Below, one piece after another: positions 1-10,647 of a DNA stretch of 64,000 bases. The stretch covers positions 50,584,001 through 50,648,000 of the forward strand of contig CP136891.1 in the NCBI GenBank assembly GCA_034359265.1, read 5' to 3'. The DNA comes from Canna indica. Taxonomy: Eukaryota; Streptophyta; Magnoliopsida; Zingiberales; Cannaceae. The translations under genes and the position numbers were made by a program. The notes beneath the pieces are model-generated. The model was not told the origin of the DNA, searched no databases, and saw nothing but the letters and a program-made list of their open reading frames with translations. The stretch's first letter is position 1, and the number at the start of each line of letters is the position of its first letter.

Positions 1-509
1 GGCTCGACTGTGGGTGGCTGCGACTCCAATGAGAAAAGGGAAAGAGGACTGGCGGCTTGGCTTGGTTTGGCGGCTAGCTCCCTTTTTAAACTTTTTAGGT
101 GGCTCTAAAATAGGAGCCACAAGTCATGAGGGGGTTTTTATACACTCTCCTCAACCCTAATCCCTTAAACCCTTAATTCACAACCTACATCCACCTTAAG
201 CCAAAACCAAAACCCGCTAACCCGATAGACTTAAATAATTTAATTAATCTAATTCTAATAAATCATAACCAATTAATTAAATACTCATATGAATATAATT
301 AGCAATTATGCACACACAACACCAAATTAAATACTCTCAACTACCCAAGCCTAAAAATTCATAAATTCATAAATTTATATTTTACTTACCCGAGCTTGCA
401 AGCTCGCTCCGGACCATGAGTCGACTCGGCTCGACCACGAACTAGTCCGCTAGGTTGGCAAATACACATAAAAGGAAAAATAATAAATTTAAATATCTGG
501 AATATTACA
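1..509 (-). mobile_element. Family T gypsy LTR, 5' part, cut by window edge
   Basis: The minus strand starts at 509 with a form of TGTAATATCC and continues past base 1. It carries the same signature as the T LTRs near 42460, 44290, 47600 and 61230, a GAGTCGACTCGGCTCGAC block, and a TATA-like region near 138. It is therefore the first 0.5 kb of a minus-strand T LTR whose remainder lies outside the window. Confidence 0.85.
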
Positions 510-1418
510 AACGATTATTAAAAATACATAGCCTAAATAATGATAACATAATTCTAATTTTAATCTCATTTAAAATTCAGAATAATTAATTTTGATTTCA
601 AAACTCCTTTCCAAGTTCGTAATTAATTCTAAAATTACTAAGAGAGATTTAGTCAGTTACTTATCATGCAGATCCAATCCAATGAGTCATAACCTTAAGT
701 CCAATTTGATTCATCCTATGTGTGCGATAGGCTGACTTAATATTGATAGTTATTAAATTTGGTCAAAGTTATTAAATTTAAATTTGACCATTGTAAAATT
801 AATCTTTATTTTTATTTTTATTTTTTAACAAAAATAAAAAATTATAATAAATGATCATACTTAAGTTTGAATCTAGATCTCTAAATAACATACAACAAAT
901 TGTCACCAACTATGCTACTCGCAGTTGGCATAAATCTTTTAACACATGAGCTTATATTCATATTATGACGATGTTTAAGTATATTTTATTCATTATATCT
1001 TTTAATATAATTCATTTCATAATTTTTTGATTTAAAAATATTCTATATATTTTTTATTCCGTGAAAAAGCATAGTAATTTTTTTCTTTTTTGTAATAGTA
1101 CTTTTGTGAATTCTGATTAAATTTTAGTTGGTAAGTTATTTCTCTTATTTTATTTTTTTCTTTCGATTTTTTACTATTTTATTTGGTTTTTTAAAACTAT
1201 ATTCACATTTATTATATTTTCATTAAATTTCTATTTAGAACATTAAAAATTTATCATTATCATTGAATTTATATTTAACTTTATTAATAGATTTTAATAT
1301 TTTAATATTTTAATATGTAATTATATTTTATTCATTATACACTTTAATATAGAATTAACTTTAGTATTCTTATTAATTAAATATTTTATAAAATTATTTT
1401 GATTTGTTACGAAGCGCG
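510..1418. other. AT-rich intergenic DNA, no gene seen
   Basis: Very AT-rich sequence with many stops in all frames and no recognisable domain, RNA gene or clear repeat. A short duplicated phrase (ttattaaatttggtcaaag type) occurs near 750-790. Confidence 0.6.
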
Positions 1419-1864
1419 AACTACAACACAATCGACATATAGAGACACAAAATTAAAGATATTTTTTAAAAAAAATTTATACATTTAGAATTTAATAAAC
1501 AAAAAATTTATTTCTAATTAGCCTCCAAAGAACTATAGAAACAACAAGGTTTAGGATTTAGGATTTACGGTTTAGGGTTTATGATTTTAGCGGTTCTTAG
1601 GCGTGTAGGCGATTTAAAGGGTTATAGGGGGTTTAGCATTTAGCGTTTAGGATTTAGAATTTAGGGTTTAGAGTTTAGAGTTTTTATATATTCTAAGTTA
1701 TAGAAATACCAGCAACAAAGTCGCTTAATTGTATTGATCTGACTCTAAAATTATTTCTATAATTTTTTATAAGTTAATTAGGAATAAATAAAACGTGAAG
1801 ATTTAAAAATAAAATTTTAATTTTTCTTTAAATTTGTGCCTTATAAACCGACTGTGTTGTAATG
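1419..1864. mobile_element. CACTA-type MITE, older copy, with telomere-like insert
   Basis: The ends read AACTACAACACAATCGAC and, reversed, CATTACAACACAGTCGG, decayed forms of the CACTACAA-type end seen in the copy at 7877-8215. A 3-bp direct repeat GCG (1416-1418 and 1865-1867) fits the CACTA superfamily. Inner blocks such as 'tatagaaacaacaa' and 'agcaacaaagtcgcttaatt' match the other copy, so these are two members of one family. The middle of this copy holds telomere-like repeats that the other copy lacks. Confidence 0.75.
1549..1685 (+). repeat. Degenerate TTTAGGG (telomere-type) repeats
   Basis: About 137 bp of imperfect repeats of the plant telomere unit (TTTAGGG, TTTAGGATT, TTTAGCATT, TTTAGCGTT, TTTAGAGTT). 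They are bounded on both sides by MITE sequence, so they lie inside the MITE rather than at a chromosome end. Confidence 0.7.
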
Positions 1865-2171
1865 GCGAAAATTTTCTAGTTTAATCTTTTAATTCTTGAG
1901 CTGTAGTTGTCGCGTTAACCTCTGCAATTTTTGTCTCGACTATTTCATTCAACATTTTCCTAACATGAGCATATAAGTTCAAAATTCTTCCTTAAGAATT
2001 CATTTTTACGATGGAATTAAAATTCTTTTCTTAGAAATTAACAAGCAGTGAGATCTTGATAAACATTCTGCGCTATTTTTCCTATTCACAAACTAAAAGA
2101 ATAATGCTTGTAATTATGAAATACTTGAGCTTCCCTGTTTCTTGTTACTCAGCTGATTGATTGCTTTTGAC

Positions 2172-3078
2172 TTATGAGAAGAGGCTGAAGGCACTAAACT
2201 GGAAGCCTTGCTCAAAGTCAAACTCTTCGACCATGAAATCCATGTCAGAATCTGCCATCTGCAGGCTCACTTCTCCATCAAAGCCATAGCGTGGTGGTGA
2301 CATGGACTGCAAGGTCAACTCCGGGAAGAGAATGTCAACCATGGACTCCTCATGGCCTTTCAAACCTACTTCCGAGCTCAAACTCTGCTGTTGCTGCTGC
2401 GGAGATGCCTGCTGCCTCTCAAGGCATGTGTGAGCTCCGTGGTAGGTGACCTCAAACACCGCGGGATCGTCGTCCGACCGCTGCACTTGCTTCGTCGCCG
2501 GGCATCCTCGGGTATGTCGGTGAGTGCACCGGTAGTAGGCTCTGCAAGATGAGCGTCGAACGCATCCCCGTCGTCTATATAAGTATATATAGAGTTAAAG
2601 CGAAAAAGAAGAAGAGTTGAGAGACTAACCTAGGATGGTTGGCTCCCAAGATATCTTTCTGCCCGTACTTTCTCCAGCTGTATCCATCTTCTTCCCCAAT
2701 AGAACTCACCCTCACCTGACTCATCTTCCTGCAAACATACACCAAGCCTGAGATATATATATATATATATATCTATGTATCTCAATCAAGCATTCACAGA
2801 GAATTCACAAAGGCACACCTCCTCTTCATCATCTCCGCAGCCGACGGCGGAGAAGCTCCAATATCGCCACCGAGACCGCCGGATTGCGCGAAGAGAATTG
2901 ACTTCTCGATGGAGGAGACTATCTCGAGGGCCAAAGCCTTGCAGGGGTGGTCGAGGTGGGACTGGAGCTGCCTGGCCAACTCCATGGCTTGGTTCAGCTC
3001 AGCGAGCAGAGGGCTTCCGTGCTCCATCAATGGCTTCCTCTTATTCTTCGGCGAGGGGGGAGAGGGATAGGAAGGCAT
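2172..3078 (-). CDS. WRKY transcription factor, group III
   Basis: Three exons on the minus strand: 3078-2819, 2728-2630 and 2541-2172. The introns (2818-2729, 90 bp; 2629-2542, 88 bp) have GT and AG ends. Together they give 729 bp, 242 residues plus stop, in frame. The N-terminal 86 residues include the leucine-rich LLAELNQAMELARQLQ stretch typical of group III WRKYs. WRKYGQK is at residues 105-111. The zinc ligands are C125, C133, H157 and C159, i.e. C-X7-C-X23-H-X-C, the group III pattern. Intron 2 splits the Arg codon after ...NHP, the standard WRKY intron site. The tail has a short Gln run and an acidic, Phe-rich end. WRKYs bind W-box DNA in the nucleus; group III members commonly act in defence, senescence or stress, but this gene's role is inferred only from the family. 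It is the one intact cellular gene in the window. Exon choice is by eye. Confidence 0.93.
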
Positions 3079-3150
3079 ATATATATATGTAGGAGGAGAT
3101 AGAAGAGAAGAAAGCGAAGTAATTGGTAGTGGAAGTGGAATTAGTAGTGA

Positions 3151-3157
3151 TATATAG
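3151..3157 (-). promoter_or_regulatory. Likely TATA box of the WRKY gene
   Basis: The minus strand reads CTATATATCA here, about 73 bp ahead of the ATG at 3078, which would leave a leader of roughly 40 bases. Position and sequence fit a plant TATA box. Confidence 0.5.
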
Positions 3158-3284
3158 ATAGCGCGTGGGAGTTGAAAGACTGGAGCTTAAATTGTGGTGA
3201 ATTGAGAAGATTCGTTGATTAAAGAGGTTTGGGGTTGAATTTAAATGGGAATTCTGTTGTCTGCGTTGGAAGTTGCTTGGAATT

Positions 3285-3290
3285 GGTCAA
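3285..3290 (-). promoter_or_regulatory. W-box (TTGACC) upstream of the WRKY gene
   Basis: The minus strand reads TTGACC about 210 bp upstream of the start codon. This is the core WRKY-binding site, so auto- or cross-regulation by WRKY proteins is plausible. A single 6-mer can occur by chance. Confidence 0.4.
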
Positions 3291-3439
3291 GAATTTTCGA
3301 TTCCATTTTATTTCCGACGCGTTCGTTCTTATATTATAACTCTGGATAATTAAAAATGTGAGATGGGGGAGTGCGGTGCCGTAGGAATTTGAGATGACGG
3401 TGGATGTGAGTCATGTGACAGGGTTCAGGATTCTTCCCG

Positions 3440-4128
3440 CGTTGAATAACTCGAAAATAATCGAAAATAAAGATAAGTACCAAAAAGTCACATTTTATCC
3501 TCAGCCGGAATCTCTAATCCATTAGAGACTTGAGTCTAAAAAAAATATTTTCATCCTCTGATACATTAAAGACTTTATGCAAAAATCTATAAACTTATAT
3601 TAAAATTTAAAAATAATAAATTATTTTTTGTCTAAAATATTTTTATAGACTCTATCATATTTTTTATATCATATATTTTATATTATATATTTTTATAATT
3701 ATAAAATTATTATAAATAAAAGTCTCTAACTTAATAGAAATTTTTGCCAAAATCATATAAAATTAATTTTAATTTTAAAGAATGAAATTATTTTTTGTCC
3801 AAATTATTTTTATAAACTTCGACACATTTTTTATATCATATATATGTATATATATTATGAAGTAAATTTTATTTTTTATAATTATAAAATTATTATAAAC
3901 GAAAGTCTCTAACTGATTAGAGACTTTTGTCCAAAGCTTATAATAATTTTATAACATAAAAAATTAATTTTTATTCCTGAAATAAAATTTTTATGATACA
4001 AAAGAGGTATTATGATTAAAAAAAAAATTTACATCAAAATATTTCATAATTTAAATTTAAATTTAATTTTATAAACTTTGTGCAAAATTCTTTAATACAT
4101 CAAAAAATTTGAAAATATATTTTTTAGA
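3440..4128. repeat. AT-rich region with about 180-bp tandem direct repeats
   Basis: The block 'attattttttgtc...atttttta...ataattataaaattattataaa...agtctctaac' appears at roughly 3613-3745 and again at 3788-3925. Single 'gtctctaa...ttagagactt' phrases also occur at 3510 and 4775. No coding potential is seen. The repeat tract continues beyond the MITE at 4137-4689, so the MITE landed inside it. Confidence 0.6.
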
Positions 4129-4136
4129 CTCTAAGA

Positions 4137-4689
4137 GGGCGTTTGGTATGAGGGAATCTAAATGAATTACTAACGATCTTAGATAAAATTACATGGGCCA
4201 TCAGATTATCGAATTTGGTTGAAATAGATTACTGATAATCTGGATGCCCATGGTAATCTACATTACCACTCAAGTGGTAGTCCATATTACCAAGGGAGGG
4301 GGTGACTATGTGGATTACCAATAAGATGATAATATTATTATTTTTATTTTTGACAAAAATACCCTTAACTAAAATATACTCTATTAACATAGAAAAAAAT
4401 ATTTGCCTCATCTCATAGTAAATTGGTCATCCTTATTTTTTTTCTTCTATTTTTCTATTTTTCTATTTATATATCATTTTATTTATTTTTATTTTTTATT
4501 TTTTATTTCAGGGTATTTTAGTTAAAAACATAAGTTTCCTAGTAATCTTTTTTTATACCAAACAAGATAATATGGATTACTAGCGAGATTACCAGTACAT
4601 ACCAAATATCGTAATGTAACATTATCGATAATTTTAAAAGTGGTAATCTAAATTCCCAGTAATCTTAAGTGGTAATGTACCAAACGCCC
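4137..4689. mobile_element. hAT-type MITE with 8-bp TSD
   Basis: Perfect 12-bp terminal inverted repeats GGGCGTTTGGTA / TACCAAACGCCC bound 553 bp without coding potential. The 8-bp direct repeat CTCTAAGA flanks it at 4129-4136 and 4690-4697. An 8-bp TSD is typical of hAT elements; the superfamily call rests on that. Confidence 0.85.
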
Positions 4690-4832
4690 CTCTAAGATCT
4701 CTTTTTTTATCATAAAAAATATTTCATAAATTAAATTTATTTTTTAATATATATATATATATAATTTTTTGCCAATGTCTCTAATGAGTTAGAGAGTTTG
4801 GTCGACGGTTAAAATGAGTGTCCGAAATATTA

Positions 4833-5640
4833 GGTGCCGTTTGGTTAGCGAAAATTATTTCTTGGTTTGGTTTTAGTGAAACTGAAAACTTAGTTTCAAA
4901 AATTTGGTTTTGGTTTCTAGTTTTTAGTTTTCTGAAAACGTGTTTGGTTAATGAAAACAACATCAGTTTTAGTTAGTTGTAACCGGTGAAAATTTATTTG
5001 GGTATAAAAAATAATATTAATTTTCTTTGAATATTTTTAGTAGTAGTTAAATATTTAGTTAGTTTACAAAATTAAATATTTGCTAATATCGTTAAAAATA
5101 TTTATATGATTTAATTAATTAAGTTATTGGTAATCTAAGATTTTTTTTGTTCAATTAGATATAAAAATTAATTAATAGTTATTATAAAATTAAAAAAAAA
5201 GTCCAATGGTCTAAGATTACTTTTGATTAAATTATATATAGATCAAGTTTTAAAAAATTGAGTTATTTAAAATTTAGGTTTGAGTTAGATATAATTGGTT
5301 TAATTAATTTATAATTTTAAGATAATAGTTTGAGTTGAAAATGATGATTTCTTTTTTATATTACATATCGTTTGATTTATTTTTAAATTAATTAAATTTT
5401 TTTTTAAAAAAAATTATAATTACACAGTTGTCGCTGCATTTTGATAACAAAATCGACAGTCTCGAAACCACAAAAAATAGACTTGGTGCATTTTGATAAC
5501 ATTCTAGTGTTTTTATTTTCATTCTGTTTTCGATTCAGTTTCATGAAAATACTAAACCAAACGCGTTTTCGTAAGCAGTTTTGGTTGTAGTGAAACCGAA
5601 ACCATGAAAATAGACTTGGTTTCTCTAACTAAACAGACCC
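4833..5640. mobile_element. Tourist/PIF-Harbinger-like MITE
   Basis: The left end GGTGCCGTTTGGTTAG and reversed right end GGGTCTGTTTAGTTAG match at 16 of the first 21 bases. TTA flanks both sides (4830-4832 and 5641-5643), the usual 3-bp target of PIF/Harbinger elements. Inner subterminal sequences (gtttggttttagtgaaac... on the left, its complement near 5520-5630) extend the inverted repeat. No transposase is present. Confidence 0.75.
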
Positions 5641-5643
5641 TTA

Positions 5644-6017
5644 TGTTTCGGATTTGAGAATTTCCACACCCAAAATCCGGATCTGGAAATATTCCCTCCC
5701 CAAAATTCGAATTTGGAAAATCGCTCATTTACTAATAACTAAATGGTTAAACACCTCAACGTGTTGCCAATAGATCATATGTTTGATCCTTAATTATAGT
5801 GCATTTATTTTCGTATTTATGTACGTCTTGTAATGCATTGTGTGTACATTAATTGCCGTGTCTATGTACGCCTTGTAATGCATATTGTGTGTATATTTCT
5901 GCGTCTATATACACGGTACCCACTTTGAAATTGCTATGTTATAAAGCTCATTTGTAATTGTTAATTGTAATTGCTATGTTATAAAGCTCATTTTTTTTAA
6001 AAAAAGAGATAAGTATG
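5644..6017. other. Spacer with two short tandem duplications, no gene
   Basis: A roughly 50-bp unit containing 'gtacgtcttgtaatgcat' is repeated near 5818-5910. A 40-bp unit containing 'aattgctatgttataaagc' is repeated near 5929-5994. Otherwise featureless. The last five bases (6013-6017, GTATG) are the left TSD of B no. 1. Confidence 0.6.
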
Positions 6018-6609
6018 TGTTCTGACATAAGGATCAGAGTAATCTGGTCCAGTTCGGTGTCTCTTCCGGGTTAGGTTCAACGCCGCCGGGTGGGGGGGAA
6101 GCACCTGCAAAAGACACACCGACGCTCAAGTTAGGGGGATTCCCAAGTGGAGGTAATGAAATTTGAACTTAGCCTTACCTGAGGTGTGCGTGTTTGTATT
6201 TATTGTAGAGGTGGCAACGGGCCGGGCCCACCCATGAGCGGCACCGTGCTGATCCGAGCACGGCAGAAGGCCTAGCGCACGCCAGGCCTAGATCGGCGCG
6301 CGCTAGGCCTAGGTCAGGCCCGAGTGACTTGACTCGGGCCGGCCAATTAAAAACAAAATTGATTAGTTAAATTTTCCTATAAATACCGTACTCTCAACTC
6401 TTTCTATCATTATTCTCTTCTCTTCTTCAACTCTTTCTCTCAACTCTCAACTCTCTTGCTCTCAACAATCTAAGTTCATTTACAATCATTCTCAACAAAT
6501 TTTTAAGTTCATCAAGGATTCAAGATTATTGTCAAAAAATTTTAATCCCTTAAATTTGTTTCATTGATTAGTATAATATTTATACTTTTTATGTTTTTAA
6601 TTTTTACTA

Positions 6610-8979
6610 ATGGCGGATAAAGATTTTTCAGGTTATACTCCACAAGTTGGATCAAATATGTTAGAAGAAATGTCTCCTACTACTCCAACCACTCCTACCA
6701 CTCAACAAAACCAAAACATAGAGATAAATCCATCTATAAACTTATGCCCATGTAGAAAAAAAAGTATGGTATGAGAATATTTTGAAAAAATTATTGAAGT
6801 TGATGGCACCATAACAAAAGCCCGGTGCGAAAAATATCAAAAAATTCTTTCGGTTTCAACAACAGGAGGAACTGGTCATTTTTTACGTCATGTAAAGGGT
6901 CATGACAATAAGGTCGCACAAGCTCAACAAATTTTTAATTTATCTTCTTCTGGTTTAACAGCTTTTTCGTATGATTATGATTTTCAACGTCGAGAACTTG
7001 CAAAATTAATTGTTCAAAATGAATCTCCTTTTAGTTTTGTTGACCAACCAAGATTTTCTACTTGGATTCAAAATATTTTACCACCAAAATATAAAAAATT
7101 ACTCGAAATACAGTGAAAAATAATGCTTTAAAATTATTTTTTATATATAGAGAAAATAAAATAACTAGTTTTTAAAATAATAAATTAAAAATTTCTTTAA
7201 CATCTGATGTTTGATCTAGTTAATGTACTACTAATTCTTACATTTGTGTCACTGCGCATTGGATTGATGAAAATTTTATTTTGCAAAAAAAAAAACTAGT
7301 TTTAAAGTTTTTGAATATCCACAAACTATTGCCATTTTTTCTGCTATTAGATTTGTGACATATTTCTATAATATAAATGATAAAAAAAATTCGATTAATT
7401 TTGATAATGCTAGTAATAATGATGCTGTTATTCCTCCCCTTATAAAATTATTTAAGCCAGTATTAGATGGTGAATTATTTCATATTCGTTGTGTTTGTCA
7501 TGTTCTTAATTTGTGAGTACAAGATGGTTTAAAACTAGTAAATATACATGTAGAAAAAATAAGAGATGTTATTATATATATGCGTTCTTCAAAAGCAAGA
7601 ACACAAGAATTTAAAAAATTATGTCAATATTTTAATAAATCATTTAAAAAATTTAATGGCCATGTTATAACTAGATGGAATTCAACATATCATATGCTTA
7701 TGTCTACTGCAAAATATCAAGAGATCATTACAATGTTTTACGGTGAAAATATGTCTGGTGATCCAATTAATGATAATGATTGGTTAGTTGATGAGCATAT
7801 TACTCAAATTTTAAAACTTTTTAATAAAGCTACCGAACAACTTTTCGGTGTTTATTATCCTACATGTAATTTAACTCACTACAACACAATTGACCTATAG
7901 AAACACAAAATTAGAGACAAATTATATTTTTACTTCTAAATTTTCACATTTAGAGACTAATAGACACAAAATTTGCTCCTAATTGATCTCTAAAGATCTA
8001 TAGAAACAACAATAATAGAGTCACTTAATTGATTTGATTCTAAGCTATAGAAACACCAGCAACGGAGTCACTTAATTGATCTGACTCTAAAGCTATTTTT
8101 AGAGGCTAATTAGGGACAAATTTTGTGTCTATTAGTCTCTAAATGTGAAGATTTAGAAACAAAAATCTAATTTGTCTCTAATTATGTGTCTCTATAGGTC
8201 GACTGTATTGTAGTGACTCTTCCACATATAGTTCGTATTAGTGAAGTATTTTCTTCGTATAGACATCATCATTTATTTGCACAAATTATTTCTTTAATGA
8301 AATCTAAATTTAAAAAGTATTGGTCAAATATACCTACTTTATTTTGTTTAGCAATATGTTTAGACCCTAGAATAAAAATTAATGATTTAAATATGTTGTT
8401 AGATAATTATTATAAGAATATGTAATTAGATAATGTTGAAGAAAAAAATATAAAATATAAAATTTATTGAATTCTATGTTTGTATTTTACGCTTCAAAAT
8501 TTGGTGATACAATTATAAATAAGACAACATCTTCTTCTTCTAGATTAAGAGATGATAGTGGAAATAGTATTAATTCTCAACTTGGTCGTAGGATAAAAAA
8601 AACTAAATCTACTAATTTCAATAGATTAGCTTTTTTTCTAGATCATAATTATTCTGAAGAAACAGATGATAATGAAATTTTAGCATGGTGAAAAAGAAAA
8701 GAAAATGTGTATCCTATTGTTTCCTTCATGACACGTGATATACTAACTGTTCCTGTGTCTACAGTACCTTCCGAGTCTTGTTTTAGTGCAGGAAATAAAA
8801 TTCTCGATGAAAGAAGTAGCCGAATAAGTGCAGAAACGGTTGAAATGTGCATTTGCTTAAAAGACTGGTTGGATGCTGAAGATAGATTACAAGATAAGGG
8901 AGGACACGGCACTTCATCATTGGGAGAGGAGGAAGCTCAAACAAGCGAAGCTGGTGCTGCTGGTCCAAGTACAAGTTAA
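6610..8979 (+). pseudogene. hAT (Ac/RICESLEEPER-type) transposase, inactivated
   Basis: The reading begins at ATG 6610 with a Thr/Pro-rich N-terminus. A BED-type zinc finger follows at about 6760-6910 (VDGTITKARCEK... then GHFLRHVKGH), with one of the expected cysteines replaced by Tyr and a TGA where a Trp codon is expected just before it. After frame breaks near 7110-7300 (SLTSDV catalytic-core phrase near 7195) it continues through TRWNSTYHML (about 7665), then LDPRIK (about 8370). The clear C-terminal dimerisation domain is at 8707-8900 (VPVSTVPSESCFSAGN, ISAETVEMCICLKDWL). The CACTA-type MITE at 7877-8215 splits it. Transposases of this family cut and paste their own element in the nucleus; this copy cannot encode a full protein. 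Confidence 0.9.
7877..8215. mobile_element. CACTA-type MITE inside the hAT transposase
   Basis: 339 bp with ends CACTACAACACAATTGACC and, reversed, CACTACAATACAGTCGACC. The 3-bp TSD is ACT (7874-7876, 8216-8218). Transposase coding on the two sides is in the same frame once the insert and one TSD copy are ignored. It is the same family as 1419-1864. Confidence 0.88.
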
Positions 8980-9384
8980 ATCACCGGGACTACAGATGAT
9001 TAAAAATGTAAAAAGAACTACGTAGACCTGATCCTTCTATAGTAAATCATCGGGGAGTACAAGTTTAGCTATAGAAGGTACATATACAACCTTTTAAGGT
9101 GCAGTCTATTATAATATTAAAAAAATTATTTTATCATTGGATAAATATTTTTGTATTAAAGATAAATAAAAATTTAATTATAATTTAATTTTTTAAAAAT
9201 CTTTTTATTAATTTGTACTTCTTTACAATGTTACATATAAAAAATGTGTTCAAAAATATATAATAAAACTTAGTATAATGATTAAGCTATCTCAAATAAA
9301 ACTAGAGATCCAAGTTCAAAACTCACCCGTAACCTTTAATTTTTAAAATTTTAATCCTTTAAAAATTTAAATTTAAATATTTAA

Positions 9385-9569
9385 TTTCGGGTCGGCCCGA
9401 GCCCGAATGGGCAGGCTCGGGCCCAGGCTGGGCCTGCCCGCAATGCATTCGAGCCGTGGCAGGCACAGCCCGAAATGTGCCTGGGCCGTGCCAGGCACGA
9501 CCCGGATGTGGCTGGGCTTGTCTGGGCCCGGGCCTGGGCTGGCCCAAGCACGGCCCGTTGCCACCTCTA
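9385..9569. repeat. GC-rich subterminal repeat block of the hAT element
   Basis: About 185 bp of repeated GGGCC/GCCCGGGC and 'gccgtg(c)caggca' phrases next to the right end, mirrored by a shorter block at 6206-6345 with AGGCCTAG repeats. In well-studied hAT elements such subterminal motifs are transposase-binding sites; that role here is inferred. Confidence 0.55.
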
Positions 9570-9989
9570 ATTTATTGTAGGTGGAGGTGATGACGTTGTT
9601 CGGTAATCTCGCAGGGATGTTGCTTAGAATGGGTGGAGGTTGATCAAAGAGATGGCAGGCCCGAAATGGCGTATCCCTCGCGATAAGGGAGGACGTAGAT
9701 GTCCTTATTTGGCTGGGTGGAGCCCTTAGGTAGAGCCGTTTGATCTGCCTCGACTAAGGCCCAGGAGTATAGCCGGGCGGGACCCTTGGGCGAAGCCGTT
9801 TGATTTGGCTTGAAGCGAGTTGTGGGGCGCTACTAGGTATAATCCGACCAGACCCAATAGTTTGGAGGACTGTGTGCCGAGCACTTAAGTGGAGTAAACT
9901 TTCTTGTTCATTGGCGTCTCTGGGGAATTTTCGAAAATATTTCCCAAGTTATGTTGAGTGGTAACTAAGGCCGAACTAAACATTGTGTT

Positions 9990-10150
9990 CGAGTGGTTGA
10001 TTGTAGAGGCCAAATAGGTGGCTGCTAAGGCTAAGCCCGAGTTGGAGCGAGCCGCAAGGGCTGAACTGGAGTAGGTGGCCGGCAAGGGCCATAAGGACGT
10101 GGATGGCTGCGGAGGCCGAGCTGAAGGGTTTGGCCGTGGAGGCCAAAATA
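9990..10150 (+). other. Ala/Glu-rich coiled-coil-like coding remnant in B no. 1
   Basis: Reading rightward, phrases such as AAKAKPELERAARAELE appear, interrupted by stops. The same phrases recur in B no. 2 at 29008-29227 and 39419-39670. They lie between the 3' LTR and the antisense gene. They may be a fragment of that gene's coiled-coil tail or a leftover repeat. Confidence 0.4.
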
Positions 10151-10442
10151 GTTTCCTATCTTGTCTTGAGGTGAGTTGAGTAGACATATTTTTGTGGTGT
10201 TGTTCTTGTGCTTCTTCGGCTTTTGTGCCTCGTATGGCAGCTTTTTGTAGTAGGGTTTTCTCTTTCTTCGCAGCGCTTTTTGATTGGCCCTTCTCTTTGA
10301 GGTGATCATGGCAAAAAAGGTGCTTTTCACACATTCCCATCATTCCCTAGGAAGCCGCCGCTTTCGTTTGAATGGTCTAGTTTTGTCATCGGTGAGATCG
10401 CCGACCATTCGATGAGGGGAAGTTCTTCGTCCATCATACCAC

Positions 10443-10449
10443 TTATAAA
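10443..10449 (+). promoter_or_regulatory. TATA box ahead of the antisense gene, B no. 1
   Basis: ACTTATAAATCCC lies about 200 bp before ATG 10648. The B no. 2 copy has GCTTATAAAACCC at the matching place (39963), also about 210 bp ahead of its ATG. Conservation in two diverged copies, on the strand opposite to gag, supports a dedicated promoter. Confidence 0.5.
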
Positions 10450-10647
10450 TCCCTTCTCTTATTGTTTCCAAAGTCTAGCTTTTCACTCGACTCAGTGTTT
10501 TAGGGATTTTCTTCGGCAATAGCTTCGTAGTTTGCTCGATCGTCATCTCTTTCGCTTCTTCTTTAGGTGAGTTTCTTGTGATTCTTGTAGGCCTTGCCTT
10601 AGGTCTGTAGGTTTGACCTGACTCATCCCTATTCTACGGTTTCCGTG

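Larger units (their letters stand above)
6206..9569 (+). mobile_element. hAT DNA transposon with 8-bp TSD
   Basis: Perfect 19-bp terminal inverted repeats TAGAGGTGGCAACGGGCCG bound 3,364 bp. The 8-bp TSD ATTTATTG is exact (6198-6205 and 9570-9577). The subterminal 150-190 bp at both ends are strikingly GC-rich, with repeated GGGCC, GCCCGGGC and AGGCCTAG motifs, while the interior is AT-rich and encodes a broken transposase. It sits inside the B no. 1 3' LTR, so it is younger than that insertion. Confidence 0.95.
6018..9872 (-). mobile_element. 3' LTR of B no. 1, split by hAT
   Basis: Two pieces, 6018-6205 and 9578 to about 9872, align in order with the intact 484-bp LTR at 17905-18388 (for example 'gtgatgacgttgttcg', 'cgtatccctcgcgataaggg', 'taatccgac'). 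The gap is exactly the hAT insertion. The inner boundary is approximate because the end has diverged. Confidence 0.85.

Noticed and set aside
1549..1685. Chromosome end or telomere
   Set aside because: Short, degenerate and flanked by MITE sequence on both sides.
2352..3092. Plus-strand frames of 66 and 105 codons
   Set aside because: Shadows of the WRKY exons on the opposite strand.
9885..10343. 152-codon minus frame in B no. 1
   Set aside because: It overlaps the antisense gene leader; the matching frame in B no. 2 (40115-39627) differs in composition and has no known gag or pol motif.
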